Positions 36,310 through 45,482 of a DNA stretch of 64,000 nt are shown piece by piece. Origin of the DNA: Marinobacter pelagius (GTDB lineage: Bacteria > Pseudomonadota > Gammaproteobacteria > Pseudomonadales > Oleiphilaceae); the NCBI RefSeq assembly GCF_003315345.1, contig NZ_QNRO01000015.1, forward strand, positions 35,884 through 99,883. The letters run 5' to 3'. Under the pieces are notes generated by a model. The model did not search any database, was not told the DNA's origin, and worked only from the letters and a program-made list of their open reading frames with translations. The translations under genes were made by a program, and so were the position numbers. Within the stretch, counting starts at the first letter, position 1. Each line of letters opens with the position of its first letter.

Positions 36310-36825
36310 TCAGAAGGACGCCATTTCCAGGTCCATTTCCACGGCCGCGACACCGGCCTGGGCACACATTTCATCGGTCTCCCCGGAAGGTGCGCCACTT
36401 ACGCCGACGCCGCCGACGGTTTCACCGCTCGCCTGGATAGGAACACCCCCGGCAGAGAGCAAGACGTTATCCACCTTCCCGACGGAAAATGGGCCGGTGA
36501 AACGACCTTCCAGGGCCGAAGTCGGGCTGGTGAAGGTCATGGCGGTGTATGCCTTGCGGTAACTGACCTCAAGGGACAGATCCATGGCCAGGACATCCCG
36601 CAGCACCACCTGAGGATGTCCGCCGCGGTCAACGACTGTTACCGATACATGAACGCCCTCCTCCCGGCATGCGTCGATCGCCGTTTTGGCGATGGTCAGG
36701 GCGGTATCCATGGACAGCTTCTTGATCTCGACCATGACCGGCTGGTCGCTGCCCTGGGCTCCGGCAATACCGCTGGCAGCGAGGGCTGAGACGAACATCA
36801 GGGATTTTGACAGCTTGGTCTTCAT
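36310..36825 (-). CDS. GlcG/HbpS-family (DUF336) exported protein
   Basis: 171 residues. A signal peptide (MFVSALAASGIAGAQ) precedes the GlcG/HbpS fold (LTIAKTAIDACREEGVHVSVTVVDRGG, then VGGVGVSGAP). Relatives bind haem or cobalamin or have no assigned role. Its presence in a sox operon is recurrent in sulfur oxidisers to my knowledge, but its job is not known. Confidence 0.8.
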   Translation of the reverse strand: MKTKLSKSLMFVSALAASGIAGAQGSDQPVMVEIKKLSMDTALTIAKTAIDACREEGVHVSVTVVDRGGHPQVVLRDVLAMDLSLEVSYRKAYTAMTFTSPTSALEGRFTGPFSVGKVDNVLLSAGGVPIQASGETVGGVGVSGAPSGETDEMCAQAGVAAVEMDLEMASF

Positions 36826-36853
36826 GACATGCTTCCTTTATAGAGAGGGACGA

Positions 36854-37315
36854 TCATGGGCGAACAAGCACATAGCCTTCTTCGACCTTTTCGAGAATAT
36901 GGGCGACGCCTACATCCACTGGAACACTTTCCGGATGGATATCCGGTCGGGTTCCGGTGTCGCGTTCGATGGTATCAATGGTGTTCATGCAAACGGTGAA
37001 GCGTACGCCCTGCGCCATCAGGCTGTGGATACGCCTGACCCGACTGTTGTCGGTGTACATCAGCCGGACGCCAGGACCGAACGTGGTGATTTCGATATCA
37101 ATCAGGTCCGGTCCGTAATACTCCAGAAGGTTGGCCGCAATGCTCAGGACCTTGTCCTGTTTCTCCGGCTCGTCGTCACTTAACTGAAGAAGCAGGAATT
37201 TCTCCGCGAATGGTTTGTTCTCACTGACCGGCTCCGCCCGCAGAGCGGTGGTGACCGCCAGTATCGCGATCGCCAGCCCTAACGTCAGATACTTCGGAAG
37301 CAAATTCCTGCCCAT
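36854..37315 (-). CDS. DsrE-like exported protein
   Basis: 153 residues. A signal/anchor (LTLGLAIAILAVTTALRAEP) is followed by a DsrE/DsrF-like alpha-beta domain (LIDIEITTFGPGVRLMYTDN, AQGVRFTVCMNTI). The single Cys sits where DsrE-type sulfur carriers have theirs (VCMNT). It starts 3 bp after the soxB stop. The likely role is periplasmic sulfur transfer, by family and context. Confidence 0.75.
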   Translation of the reverse strand: MGRNLLPKYLTLGLAIAILAVTTALRAEPVSENKPFAEKFLLLQLSDDEPEKQDKVLSIAANLLEYYGPDLIDIEITTFGPGVRLMYTDNSRVRRIHSLMAQGVRFTVCMNTIDTIERDTGTRPDIHPESVPVDVGVAHILEKVEEGYVLVRP

Positions 37316-37318
37316 GAC

Positions 37319-39076
37319 TTACCCCGCGTAGTCTGCAATCCCCGGATTATCCGCCACGTTCTTCAGTTTCGGCGTGTTGAACTTGTCGATTTTCACGGTC
37401 TTCTCCGACCGGAGATAATCGGCCACTACATCCCAGATCGGCCGGCCAGGTGCCCGTGAGTTAACGGTGGCCCAGCCGGCAACCTTGTACATCTTGTTTG
37501 CCTCAATGGGCTCGCCATTGTCCAGGCGCATATCCGAGATACGGCCGTTCATGGAGCCGGTGGGATCACAGGTGTAATCCATGCCGCCAACACGCACCAT
37601 ATCGCCACCCTGCTGGTAGTAAGGGTCCTTGTTGAACAGGTTGTCGGCCACATCTTCCATGATCAGTTTCAGGTCGGCCCCGGACATCTCGCGGACGTAG
37701 GTTTCGGGATAGGTGATCGCGGTGGCGTTCATCACGTCATCCATGGTGATGTGATCACCCGGCAGCACCGTGGTCCCCCAACGGAAACCGGGCGAGAGGG
37801 AGATCTGGGCATCGAGCACCTTGCGTTGGGCATCGCAGATCACCTGGTCCATGGTGCCGTTGAAATTACCCCGCCGGTAGAGCAGCTCGTCCGCAATGGC
37901 CAGCTTCTCACCAAGCTTGTCCATGTAAGGCGCGCGGACTTCCTGGATAAAGTTGACCATGTCGGGATCCGGCTTGATCAGATCGGAGAAGACGGGCAGC
38001 AGTTTGTATTCGTAACCCCGGACCCCGTTGTTGCCGATATCCAGGTCCAGCACGGCAACGTATTTGCCGTTGGTGCCGGCGTTGCTGACCAGGGTCTTGC
38101 CGCCCGGGTTGGTCACTTCCGTCGGCTGCGGCACAGCATCGTGGGTATGACCGCCCAGAATGGCATCGATGCCGGTAACGCGGCTGGCCATCTTCAGGTC
38201 AACGTCCATGCCGTTGTGGGAGAGCACCACGACTGCATTGACCTTCTCGTTCTCACGGATTTCGTTAACCAGCGCCTGCATCTCGGTCTCACGAATGCCC
38301 ATGCGCCAGTCAGGAATGAAATAGGACGGGTTGGCAATTGGCGTATACGGGAAGGCCTGGCCGATGATGGCAACGCGCTTGCCGCCGAGTTCGCGGATGG
38401 TGTAAGGCTTGAAGACCCGACCGCTTGCCTCGTCGTAGGATTCTGCGCCCATGAACATGGCTTCATCGGAGAGGAAAACATTCTGGGCCACAAACTCGCC
38501 CTTGAAGGCACTCAGATTCTTGCGGATCTGCTCCTCCGGATAGGTGAATTCCCAATGGGCGGTCAGGATATCGATACCAAGGCGGTTGCTGGCTTCGACC
38601 ATATCCTCGCCGTTGGTCCAGTAGGCTGTACCGGAGCCCTGCCAGAGGTCGCCACCGTCGAGCAACAATGAGTTGCCGGCACCGGCCTGTTCCCGGAGCT
38701 GGTCTATCAGGGTTTTCAGATGCGCGAAGCCGCCCAGCTTACCGTATTCCTGCGCGGCCTCAGTGTAATTCAGATAAGTAAAGGCATGGGATCGACGGCT
38801 ATCCAGGGGGACGCCGAAATGATCCAGGAAGTGTTGTCCCACCAGATGGGGCACCCTGCCCTTGCTGGGTCCGATCCCCAGGTTCACGTTGGGTTCGCGG
38901 AAATGCACCGGTGACAGCTGGGCGTGGATATCGGTGAGATGAAGCAGTCGGACGTTGCCGAATTTCGGTGCGTCGTACAGTCCCTCGCCGCCTTCGGCCA
39001 AAGCAAGTTTCGGCGCAAGCCCGGCTACGGCTGCCGCTTGCATTGCCATCAGGAAGTCTCTGCGGGATATTGTCAC
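37319..39076 (-). CDS. soxB: Thiosulfohydrolase SoxB
   Basis: 585 residues. A Tat signal (SRRDFLMAMQAAAVAGLAPKLA) is followed by a metallophosphoesterase-type domain with LLHLTDIHAQLSPVHFR, LLDGGDLWQGSGTAYW and VVLSHNGMD/LGGHTHD metal ligands, and a 5'-nucleotidase C-terminal domain. It releases sulfate from SoxY-bound cysteine-S-sulfonate in the periplasm using two Mn ions. It starts at a GTG (AAGGAGAG upstream). Core gene of the operon. Confidence 0.95.
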   Translation of the reverse strand: MTISRRDFLMAMQAAAVAGLAPKLALAEGGEGLYDAPKFGNVRLLHLTDIHAQLSPVHFREPNVNLGIGPSKGRVPHLVGQHFLDHFGVPLDSRRSHAFTYLNYTEAAQEYGKLGGFAHLKTLIDQLREQAGAGNSLLLDGGDLWQGSGTAYWTNGEDMVEASNRLGIDILTAHWEFTYPEEQIRKNLSAFKGEFVAQNVFLSDEAMFMGAESYDEASGRVFKPYTIRELGGKRVAIIGQAFPYTPIANPSYFIPDWRMGIRETEMQALVNEIRENEKVNAVVVLSHNGMDVDLKMASRVTGIDAILGGHTHDAVPQPTEVTNPGGKTLVSNAGTNGKYVAVLDLDIGNNGVRGYEYKLLPVFSDLIKPDPDMVNFIQEVRAPYMDKLGEKLAIADELLYRRGNFNGTMDQVICDAQRKVLDAQISLSPGFRWGTTVLPGDHITMDDVMNATAITYPETYVREMSGADLKLIMEDVADNLFNKDPYYQQGGDMVRVGGMDYTCDPTGSMNGRISDMRLDNGEPIEANKMYKVAGWATVNSRAPGRPIWDVVADYLRSEKTVKIDKFNTPKLKNVADNPGIADYAG

Positions 39077-39162
39077 TGCACTCTCCTTTCTTTGTAGTTA
39101 TTGGAGGTAACCGGCTCCCCCGGATCCGCACCGGGGAAGCCCGTCAGGTTCGGCGCAAGGAG

Positions 39163-39468
39163 TCAGTTGCCTATCGCGACCTGGCGCCATGCCTCCTTTT
39201 GCTTTTTACGCTGGGCAACGGACTCTTCGGCAAGCTTGAGAGCCTCTTTGGCCATCGCCATGGCCTTTTCATGATCACCACTGTCGGCCGCGGATTTGGC
39301 GGCTTTCAGGCGGTCACTGGTAATGGTCCACTGGAAGTTTCCAGCATCCTGATGGGTGCTCTGGGCCTTGGCGTAGACTTCCTGAAAGTCCTCTTTCGGG
39401 CCCCCCTGGGCGGCCAGCGGAACAGACAGTGCAAGCGAGATACCGATTGCGAGTAAAGGCTTGTTCAT
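39163..39468 (-). CDS. soxK: SoxXA-binding protein SoxK
   Basis: 101 residues. A signal peptide (LAIGISLALSVPLAAQ) precedes a helical, Lys-rich domain (WTITSDRLKAAKSAADSGD). It sits between soxA and soxB, the usual soxK place. It stabilises and stimulates SoxXA. The ATG at 39468 has GGGAGA upstream; the frame extends further only through an overlap with soxA. Confidence 0.85.
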   Translation of the reverse strand: MNKPLLAIGISLALSVPLAAQGGPKEDFQEVYAKAQSTHQDAGNFQWTITSDRLKAAKSAADSGDHEKAMAMAKEALKLAEESVAQRKKQKEAWRQVAIGN

Positions 39469-39493
39469 TGCGTTTCTCCCTCTGCGTTCCGGA

Positions 39494-40339
39494 CTATGGC
39501 CGCGTCGCCGGCCCGACGACCGGGAGACCATTGCTCATATAGGTCAGGAAATACTCCAGATTGCGGTATTCCTCACTCTGTGCCGGCAACGGTTCTGCCC
39601 TTACGTTGTTGTTGCATCCCGCGAAGCGACGATGCAGCGTACCCAGCTCACCCCATTTGGCCCGGTGCACCGGGAAGTTTGCTGGTTGTCCGAGCGCCGG
39701 CGACAGGAAGTCGGCACGAATCCATTTACCGGGATTCTGCACATGACAACTTGCGCAGCTGAAATTAAGTTGCCCCCTCCGGCTGTAATAGAACTTCTTG
39801 CCATCCTGGTAAGCGGCGAGCGCTTCAGGATCGTCTGGCACCTTGATGTTGATGGGCTTGCCCTGGGAGGTGGATGCCATGTAAGCGGAAATCGACGCGA
39901 TGGCCCCTTTCTTCCATTTCAGGGGTTCCTCACCATTGGCCTCCCGGCAGCGGTTTATGGCGAGTTCAAGCGTGATCACCTCGTTTTTTTCTGTGTCGAA
40001 GTAGGGATAGTTCTGGCGAATACCGATGCCACCGTTTTCAAAACAGCTGGCGTAGGTCTTGCCATTGGCAAACGGCGTTTCGAACAACTCCTGCCCTTCG
40101 GCTACCGCAAACTCGTAGGGTGGGAAATCCTGCATGGATTCCCACTGCTTGCGGCGATCCTCGTTCAGTGCGTACTGGCCGTTCACGAATTCCTCGAATG
40201 GCACATCCGGGAACATCTGCTTGAAGTATTCAACCGATTCTTTCCGGTCTTCTTCAGGGGACGCGCCCGCCAGTGCCTGGGGCACCGCAAGCGCCGCCCC
40301 GAGTGCGACCAGAATGACTTTCGCTTTAAGCATGTCCAA
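39494..40339 (-). CDS. soxA: SoxA c-type cytochrome
   Basis: 281 residues, signal peptide (ILVALGAALAVPQALAGAS). One haem motif CASCH and the Cys axial-ligand site in RRFAGCNNNVRAEP are seen. Only one CxxCH is present, so this is the monohaem form, in line with the presence of SoxK. With SoxX it joins thiosulfate to SoxY in an oxidative step. Gene order Z-A-K-B is standard. Confidence 0.94.
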   Translation of the reverse strand: MDMLKAKVILVALGAALAVPQALAGASPEEDRKESVEYFKQMFPDVPFEEFVNGQYALNEDRRKQWESMQDFPPYEFAVAEGQELFETPFANGKTYASCFENGGIGIRQNYPYFDTEKNEVITLELAINRCREANGEEPLKWKKGAIASISAYMASTSQGKPINIKVPDDPEALAAYQDGKKFYYSRRGQLNFSCASCHVQNPGKWIRADFLSPALGQPANFPVHRAKWGELGTLHRRFAGCNNNVRAEPLPAQSEEYRNLEYFLTYMSNGLPVVGPATRP

Positions 40340-40384
40340 TCCTCCTTTTCGGCGGTTCAGGATGAACCTGTCCGCCGACCATCT

Positions 40385-40696
40385 TCAGGCGATCGTTGCG
40401 GTGGTTGAATCGCTTGCGCCCTCGTTATCGATCCAGCTGATGGTGAGTTCATCACCTTTCTTGGCTCCCTTGAATCGACACTCGAGGAACGGATCCTTGG
40501 ATACCGCCGGGCCCCAGTTAGCAACAAATACGTTCTTGCCGTTATGGGAAATGGTCAGAACCTTGATGAAGTGGGCAGGAATGACATTGCCTGCCGAATC
40601 CTTTACAAAGCCTGAGTCCATGGGGTGCCGGACCAGGGCTTTCAGCGAGGTCACACCGTTATTTTCTACTGCACGTACTCTGATACTGGACGCCAT
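40385..40696 (-). CDS. soxZ: SoxZ sulfur carrier partner
   Basis: 103 residues with no signal peptide; it is exported as a complex with SoxY. SoxZ immunoglobulin-like beta fold (VRALVENNGVTSLKALVRHPM... ISWIDNEG) is evident. It holds the SoxY swinging arm. Confidence 0.94.
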   Translation of the reverse strand: MASSIRVRAVENNGVTSLKALVRHPMDSGFVKDSAGNVIPAHFIKVLTISHNGKNVFVANWGPAVSKDPFLECRFKGAKKGDELTISWIDNEGASDSTTATIA

Positions 40697-40720
40697 TATT
40701 GTTCTCCTGTCCTTCTACTG

Positions 40721-41209
40721 TTAGCCGCCGCAGCCGCCAACGGTGACTTTCACGTTCTGGGTGGCCTTGTAGGCTTTGCCGTCAGAAATGACGACCGCGA
40801 CCACATCTGTCGTCTCCGCCATTTTCAGGCGATTCGACACGAACGGCAGTGTGCCGTCAGGAATGTCAAAATAGGCCGCCAGGGCGTTCGGGTTCTTGGC
40901 TACCAGTAGCGCGATGCTGGTCACGTTAGGTAGTGCAGTTTCCACCGTCACCGGTACCACGGCACCGTTCTGTGCGATGGTGGGCAGATCCATTGTGATC
41001 TGGTCCGACTCGGTAGCCTCCATTCCGTAAAGTTCCGAAATGGTTTCGTCAACGCCCGGAGTCCGGAACGCTTTCTGGGGCCAATCGGACGCATCCGGTG
41101 CGGTGGCCGCCTCAACCCTCAGGGGAACGATGCCCGAACCCAGTGCAAATCCGGCCACGCCGGCACCAAGCACACCTTTCAAAAAGCCTCTTCTTCGTTG
41201 GTCAATCAC
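40721..41209 (-). CDS. soxY: SoxY sulfur-carrier protein
   Basis: 162 residues. Tat-type signal (RRRGFLKGVLGAGVAGFALG) and the C-terminal carrier motif GGCGG, whose Cys binds the sulfur intermediates. I place the start at the GTG 41209: an upstream ATG at 41227 contains the Shine-Dalgarno GAGGAGG within its first codons, and that site is 7 bases from the GTG. It follows soxX closely. Confidence 0.94.
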   Translation of the reverse strand: MIDQRRRGFLKGVLGAGVAGFALGSGIVPLRVEAATAPDASDWPQKAFRTPGVDETISELYGMEATESDQITMDLPTIAQNGAVVPVTVETALPNVTSIALLVAKNPNALAAYFDIPDGTLPFVSNRLKMAETTDVVAVVISDGKAYKATQNVKVTVGGCGG

Positions 41210-41227
41210 GGTACTTCCTCCTCGCAT

Positions 41228-41581
41228 TCACAGCGTATACAGGTAATCGACGATCCGGTTGATTTCTTCTTTGCTCAGGATCATGTGGCGCCCGAATGGC
41301 GGCATAACCGTCACCGGGTTGAATTTGGTTTCATCCCAGACCCGCTTGAACAACATGTCCCGGTCGGGATAGCGGCTCTTCATATCCACCAGCTCGGGAC
41401 CGATGTTGCCGGCGAGCTTTCCATCGTCCATCTTGTGGCACGCCAGGCAATTGCCATCCTTGCGACTGAATGCCAGCTCCTTGCCCCGGTCGATCTCGGC
41501 CTGGGTAGGTTCGGCAAGTGCCGGCGCGGTGGCACACAGCGCTGCTGTGGTCAGACATGCGGTCATTAACGCTTTTCGCAT
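41228..41581 (-). CDS. soxX: SoxX c-type cytochrome
   Basis: 117 residues, signal peptide (LMTACLTTAALCATAPALAEP). One haem site CLACH and a distal Met region (VMPPFGRHMIL). Forms the SoxXA enzyme with SoxA. The ATG at 41581 has GGAGGA upstream; longer starts are unlikely. soxX sits between soxD and soxY, an arrangement that differs from soxXYZABCD of Paracoccus. Confidence 0.92.
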   Translation of the reverse strand: MRKALMTACLTTAALCATAPALAEPTQAEIDRGKELAFSRKDGNCLACHKMDDGKLAGNIGPELVDMKSRYPDRDMLFKRVWDETKFNPVTVMPPFGRHMILSKEEINRIVDYLYTL

Positions 41582-41628
41582 CACGTTCCTCCTCGGCATG
41601 GTACGGGGGCGAGACCCCGGTTTAGCCA

Positions 41629-42306
41629 TCACTCTGTGATCCCCTCGTCGAGGGGGCCAGTCGTGCTCGGTGTGAGATTTTTTCCGGCTGCGGAATCAGA
41701 AATGGTCACCTCTTCCTTGCAGTCCTTCATACACCGTTCGTTATTGACCACGGGTCTCGGATCCTCCCACGTAAAGCCATCATGATTCGGCATTACTACC
41801 TCAGGGAGTGTTTCCTTGTTGGCTACGAAATCCGCATCAACGATGTAATTGAGGTTAAGGACATAGGCCGTTAAGGCATAAACCTGGTCATCCGTGAGGG
41901 ATTGCGGCGCGAAGAACGGCATGGCCCGGTGGATGTAGTCCCAGAGTGTGGAGGCGTAAGGCCAGTAACTGCCCACGGTTTTCTCCGGACGGTCCTCAGT
42001 CAGAGTGCCCTCCCCGCCGGCCAGCTTGGGATAGCGCCCCATCCCTTCCCCGAAGGCTCCATGACACGAAGAGCAATGCGTCTCAAAAAGCGTCATACCC
42101 TCGTCGACCGAGCCGCTGCCCTCCGGCAGCCCTTTGCCGTCCGGCCGGACATCGATATCCCACGCTGCAATCTGTTCATCGGTTGGGGTTTCTCCATAGC
42201 CGTAGTATCCAGTCGGTTCTGCCGCACCGAGGATGGGCATGGAGGCGAGAATCACACCGCAACAGGTGCTGGCGAGCAGGCGTGGTGTTTTATGAAAGCT
42301 GAACAT
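41629..42306 (-). CDS. soxD: SoxD c-type cytochrome subunit of sulfane dehydrogenase
   Basis: 225 residues. Signal peptide (LLASTCCGVILASMPILGAAEP) and one haem motif CSSCH (GAFGEGMGRYPKLAGG). It pairs with SoxC to remove electrons from SoxY-bound sulfane sulfur. The ATG at 42306 overlaps the end of soxC by 17 bp. The frame extends far upstream, but only as an overlap with soxC, so the longer form is rejected. Confidence 0.9.
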   Translation of the reverse strand: MFSFHKTPRLLASTCCGVILASMPILGAAEPTGYYGYGETPTDEQIAAWDIDVRPDGKGLPEGSGSVDEGMTLFETHCSSCHGAFGEGMGRYPKLAGGEGTLTEDRPEKTVGSYWPYASTLWDYIHRAMPFFAPQSLTDDQVYALTAYVLNLNYIVDADFVANKETLPEVVMPNHDGFTWEDPRPVVNNERCMKDCKEEVTISDSAAGKNLTPSTTGPLDEGITE

Positions 42307-43621
42307 TGACCACACTCCCGTCTCCATTGACTTTCCAGGTCTGGATTGCGTTTTTGTGATAGATCGAATTGGTACCGCGAACGCTTTTGAGCTGAGCCAG
42401 CGTCGGCTGTACATAACCGGTCTCATCAATAACCCGGGACTGCAGTAATGCAGGGTTGCCGTCCCATTTCCATTCCAGGGCAAAGCGCGTTAGGGACTTT
42501 GACATAACAGGCTCGCGCAACTGCGCCTGTTGCCAGTTCTGGCCACCATCTACGGATACATCGACCGCTTTCACCTTGCCGCGACCACTCCAGGCAAGTC
42601 CTTCGATCTGATAGATACCTTTGTTCTTCAGGGGCATCTCAGGGCAAGGCGACGTAATGACCGACTTGGCTTCCATAACCCAGGTGAAACCATGGGCGGT
42701 GCCGTCGGGCATCAGGTCGGTATACTTGGAGGTTTCCTCCCGTTGCATCCAGGGTTTGTCACCCACTTCCAGCCGGCGTAGCCATTTCACGTGGGTATTG
42801 CCCTCCCAGCCCGGCACGACCAGTCGGACCGGGTAGCCTTGCTCCCGGCGCAACGCTTCACCGTTCTGGGCATAAGCCACGATGACATCGTCCAGCGCTT
42901 TTTCCATGGGAATGCTTCGGGTCATGGCAGCGCCATCAGCGCCTTCGGCCAGCAGCCATTTGCCTTCCGGTTTGATGCCGACTTCCTGGAGCAAGGTGGA
43001 AAGTCGTACACCGGTCCACTCAGCGCAGCTCACCATGCCGTGCAGGAACTGGAGGGAATTGAGCTGGGCGCCACGCCACTCCATGCCTCCATTCGCGGGA
43101 CACTCGATGAAGTTGATCTGGGAAACACTGGGGAATCGCTGCAGATCTTCCATGGAGAGGATGATCGGCCGGTCCACAAGACCATGAATCATCAGGCGGT
43201 GTTGCTGAGGATCAATTTCCGGACGACCGGCGTGGTGGCGTTCGAAGAAAAGACCGTTAGGAGTGATGATGCCTTTCAAGTGCTGGAGCGGGGTAAAGCT
43301 GATGGAAGAAACTTCGTCTGCCGTTAGCCAGGGTACGTTCCGGCGTATGACATCTTTCTCGAACGGAGATGGAACACCATAAGGATCGGTGACCACCCCT
43401 GCCCCGAGAGATCGGGTCCACGGCGGAATCTCGGGGGGATACTGTGTCGAAGCCAGTGCCTTCGGGGCGATGCCTGCGAGAGCACCTCCAACCATGGCAC
43501 CGCCTGCGGTGAACAGTCCGCTTCTGAGAAAACGTCTGCGTTCTTCTGAGGGTAAGCGTTCTGACTCTTCCAGGGCTATTTTGGACGCATCCTGGTTGAG
43601 TCGGCGGAGTTTGCCGAGCAT
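42290..43621 (-). CDS. soxC: SoxC molybdopterin sulfane dehydrogenase
   Basis: 443 residues. Tat-type N-terminus (RRRFLRSGLFTAGGAMVGG) and sulfite-oxidase-type molybdopterin domain with the Cys ligand in NFIECPANGG, followed by the dimerisation domain. SoxCD presence means complete thiosulfate oxidation to sulfate without sulfur globule storage, by family knowledge. The first gene of the operon, with GAAGGAGGAG upstream. Confidence 0.94.
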   Translation of the reverse strand: MLGKLRRLNQDASKIALEESERLPSEERRRFLRSGLFTAGGAMVGGALAGIAPKALASTQYPPEIPPWTRSLGAGVVTDPYGVPSPFEKDVIRRNVPWLTADEVSSISFTPLQHLKGIITPNGLFFERHHAGRPEIDPQQHRLMIHGLVDRPIILSMEDLQRFPSVSQINFIECPANGGMEWRGAQLNSLQFLHGMVSCAEWTGVRLSTLLQEVGIKPEGKWLLAEGADGAAMTRSIPMEKALDDVIVAYAQNGEALRREQGYPVRLVVPGWEGNTHVKWLRRLEVGDKPWMQREETSKYTDLMPDGTAHGFTWVMEAKSVITSPCPEMPLKNKGIYQIEGLAWSGRGKVKAVDVSVDGGQNWQQAQLREPVMSKSLTRFALEWKWDGNPALLQSRVIDETGYVQPTLAQLKSVRGTNSIYHKNAIQTWKVNGDGSVVNVQLS

Positions 43622-43759
43622 ATTGTTTTTCTCCTCCTTCGATGCCGTCTCGGGCAGTCGGCCGACGATCAGTGCGGGACTGAGGTGCGGTCTTGTTGTT
43701 TCTGTTATAAGGATATAATTTAGTTATAAACCCGTATTTTTGTGGTTACAAGGAATTTT

Positions 43760-43773
43760 TGAACCCGGGTTCA
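43760..43773. promoter_or_regulatory. Perfect 14-bp palindrome in the sox divergent promoter region
   Basis: TGAACCCGGGTTCA lies between soxC and the divergent MBL gene. Two GTTATAA direct repeats occur at 43704 and 43723. Both are candidate regulator sites. No ArsR-type SoxR gene is present in the window. Confidence 0.45.
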
Positions 43774-43848
43774 TTGGACCTTCGTCGTAAAAAACCTGCT
43801 TCAGGCGTCCTAAAATTGATCTGAATCAATGCAAATACAAGGACTTAC

Positions 43849-44889
43849 ATGGCAGGCAAAAAACAAAAAAGGGGTACCAAAATGATGACAAAAAAAGTAC
43901 AAATCAACATAAGGAATACGGGATTAATTGCCGCAATGCTAATCGCATCCGGAAATGTGGTAGCCGGATTCGCGACAGACTATGCCCCGTTAACGATTCC
44001 GTTCGAAGCCACGCCCGTGAGTGCGGACAACGTTTATTACTTTGCTGGCCAGTCCGGAGTTCCGGGGAAGCAGAATGAGGGCTTTACCGCCAATGCGGGC
44101 TTTGTTGTCACCGAGGATAGTGTGGTGGTATTCGATGCCCTGGGGACGCCGAGCCTTGGCGCCGCGATGATCGATAAAATACGCGAAAAGACGGAATTAC
44201 CGATCTCCCATGTGGTAATCAGTCACTATCATGCAGATCACGTATACGGGCTCCAGGCTTTCAAAGATCTGACCGACGCGCAGGTTATCGCCCAGGAGAC
44301 ATCCAGTGTCTACATTAACAGCCCGGATGCAGGGCAACGTCTGGAGCAACGCAAACAGGCGCTGTCACCCTGGGTTGATGACAACACCAGAGTTGTCGCT
44401 CCGGATGTAACCTTCGACGACGAAACCTCTGTGGAATCCGGAAGTTATCGCTTCAGCATCGTTCATGCCGGCCCCGCCCATTCGACCGATGACAGCCTGA
44501 TGATGGTCAGGCCGGCTGGTGTACTGTTTTCCGGGGATATCATCCAGAACGGGCGGGTGCCCTACCTCGCCAGTTCCGAAGTCGATACCCGAAACTGGAT
44601 GGAAGCCATCGACAAGGTTCGGGAGATGAATCCCAAAATCTTGATACCAGGCCATGGCAAGGCTTCGGAGAATGCCATGGAGGCCCTCAACTTCACTTAC
44701 GACTATCTGGCGTATGTGCGGGAGCAGATGGGCGCCGCGGTTGAGAACTGGGTTCAGTTTGAGGAGGCCTATGCCGGGACTGACTGGTCCCGTTATGAAG
44801 GCCTGCCGGCCTTCGAGGCCTCCAACAAGGCCAACGCCTATCGTGTTTATCTTGAGATGGAGAAGGCCGCGCTGGGAGGCGGTGGCTAG
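43849..44889 (+). CDS. Metallo-beta-lactamase-fold hydrolase with intact metal site (SoxH-like)
   Basis: 346 residues, signal peptide. The motif SHYHADHVYG gives the full HxHxDH; VHAGPAHST, LFSGDII and LIPGHG complete the dizinc site. It resembles the quinoprotein-relay/SoxH group. Divergent from soxC. Two starts are plausible, 43849 (AAGGA upstream) and 43882 (GGGG 7 bp upstream); the latter gives the more typical signal peptide. Its 3' end overlaps the convergent protease gene by 4 bp. Confidence 0.85.
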   Translation: MAGKKQKRGTKMMTKKVQINIRNTGLIAAMLIASGNVVAGFATDYAPLTIPFEATPVSADNVYYFAGQSGVPGKQNEGFTANAGFVVTEDSVVVFDALGTPSLGAAMIDKIREKTELPISHVVISHYHADHVYGLQAFKDLTDAQVIAQETSSVYINSPDAGQRLEQRKQALSPWVDDNTRVVAPDVTFDDETSVESGSYRFSIVHAGPAHSTDDSLMMVRPAGVLFSGDIIQNGRVPYLASSEVDTRNWMEAIDKVREMNPKILIPGHGKASENAMEALNFTYDYLAYVREQMGAAVENWVQFEEAYAGTDWSRYEGLPAFEASNKANAYRVYLEMEKAALGGGG

Positions 44890-45482
44890 TCTACTCGCGC
44901 CTCGCTCTCGTCAGCCAGCTCATCCACGCTGCTGTACTCGCATTCTCTGGGTGCCAGGAAGCTGTCAGAAGAGTCCACGAGAATATTGTCATCCCGCATG
45001 AAACGCCGGCCAAGGAGCACAGGGTAGGAAAACTTGCCGCGGTCCGTCAGGGAGAACTGGGTGGTGTGCATTGTGCCGGCGATGCAGAATTCCAGATCGA
45101 CCACATGCCGGCGTTGCGACGGGGCTCCCTTGCGTTTGATGAGCACGGTCCTGCGTACAGGGCGCTCCAGCACAATCGTCACGTCCTCATGCTCATACAG
45201 GTCCCCCTCGGGTTGGTCATCATGATCGCCCAGGGGAATCTCAAAGCTTACCCATTCTTCGTCATTTCTGGTGAACTCCTCGACATTGACGGCATGCAGG
45301 GACGATGTCTTGGCACCGGTATCGAGTCGTGCCTTCAGGCGTAATCCGGTGTCTTTCAGAACCACCCACTCGACAAACCCGAGTGTCTCCGGGACGCGGT
45401 CACTCTTGCCACTTTTGTCTTCAGCTATTACCGGGTTGAAACCAAGCGAAAGCATCAACAGGAAGATTGCCAGAATACGCAT
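44886..45482 (-). CDS. RimK-associated-type (ATP-dependent zinc protease family) aspartyl-fold protein
   Basis: 198 residues. Signal peptide (ILAIFLLMLSLGFNPVIAE) and a retropepsin-like domain with ARLDTGAKTSSLHA, the PF05618 signature, near residue 54. Related proteins are annotated as ATP-dependent zinc proteases, although the aspartate motif suggests aspartyl chemistry. It abuts the acpH-like gene with a one-base overlap. Confidence 0.8.
   Translation of the reverse strand: MRILAIFLLMLSLGFNPVIAEDKSGKSDRVPETLGFVEWVVLKDTGLRLKARLDTGAKTSSLHAVNVEEFTRNDEEWVSFEIPLGDHDDQPEGDLYEHEDVTIVLERPVRRTVLIKRKGAPSQRRHVVDLEFCIAGTMHTTQFSLTDRGKFSYPVLLGRRFMRDDNILVDSSDSFLAPRECEYSSVDELADESEARVD

Noticed and set aside
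37751..38671. 306-codon plus-strand open frame
   Set aside because: Antisense to soxB; no coding signature.
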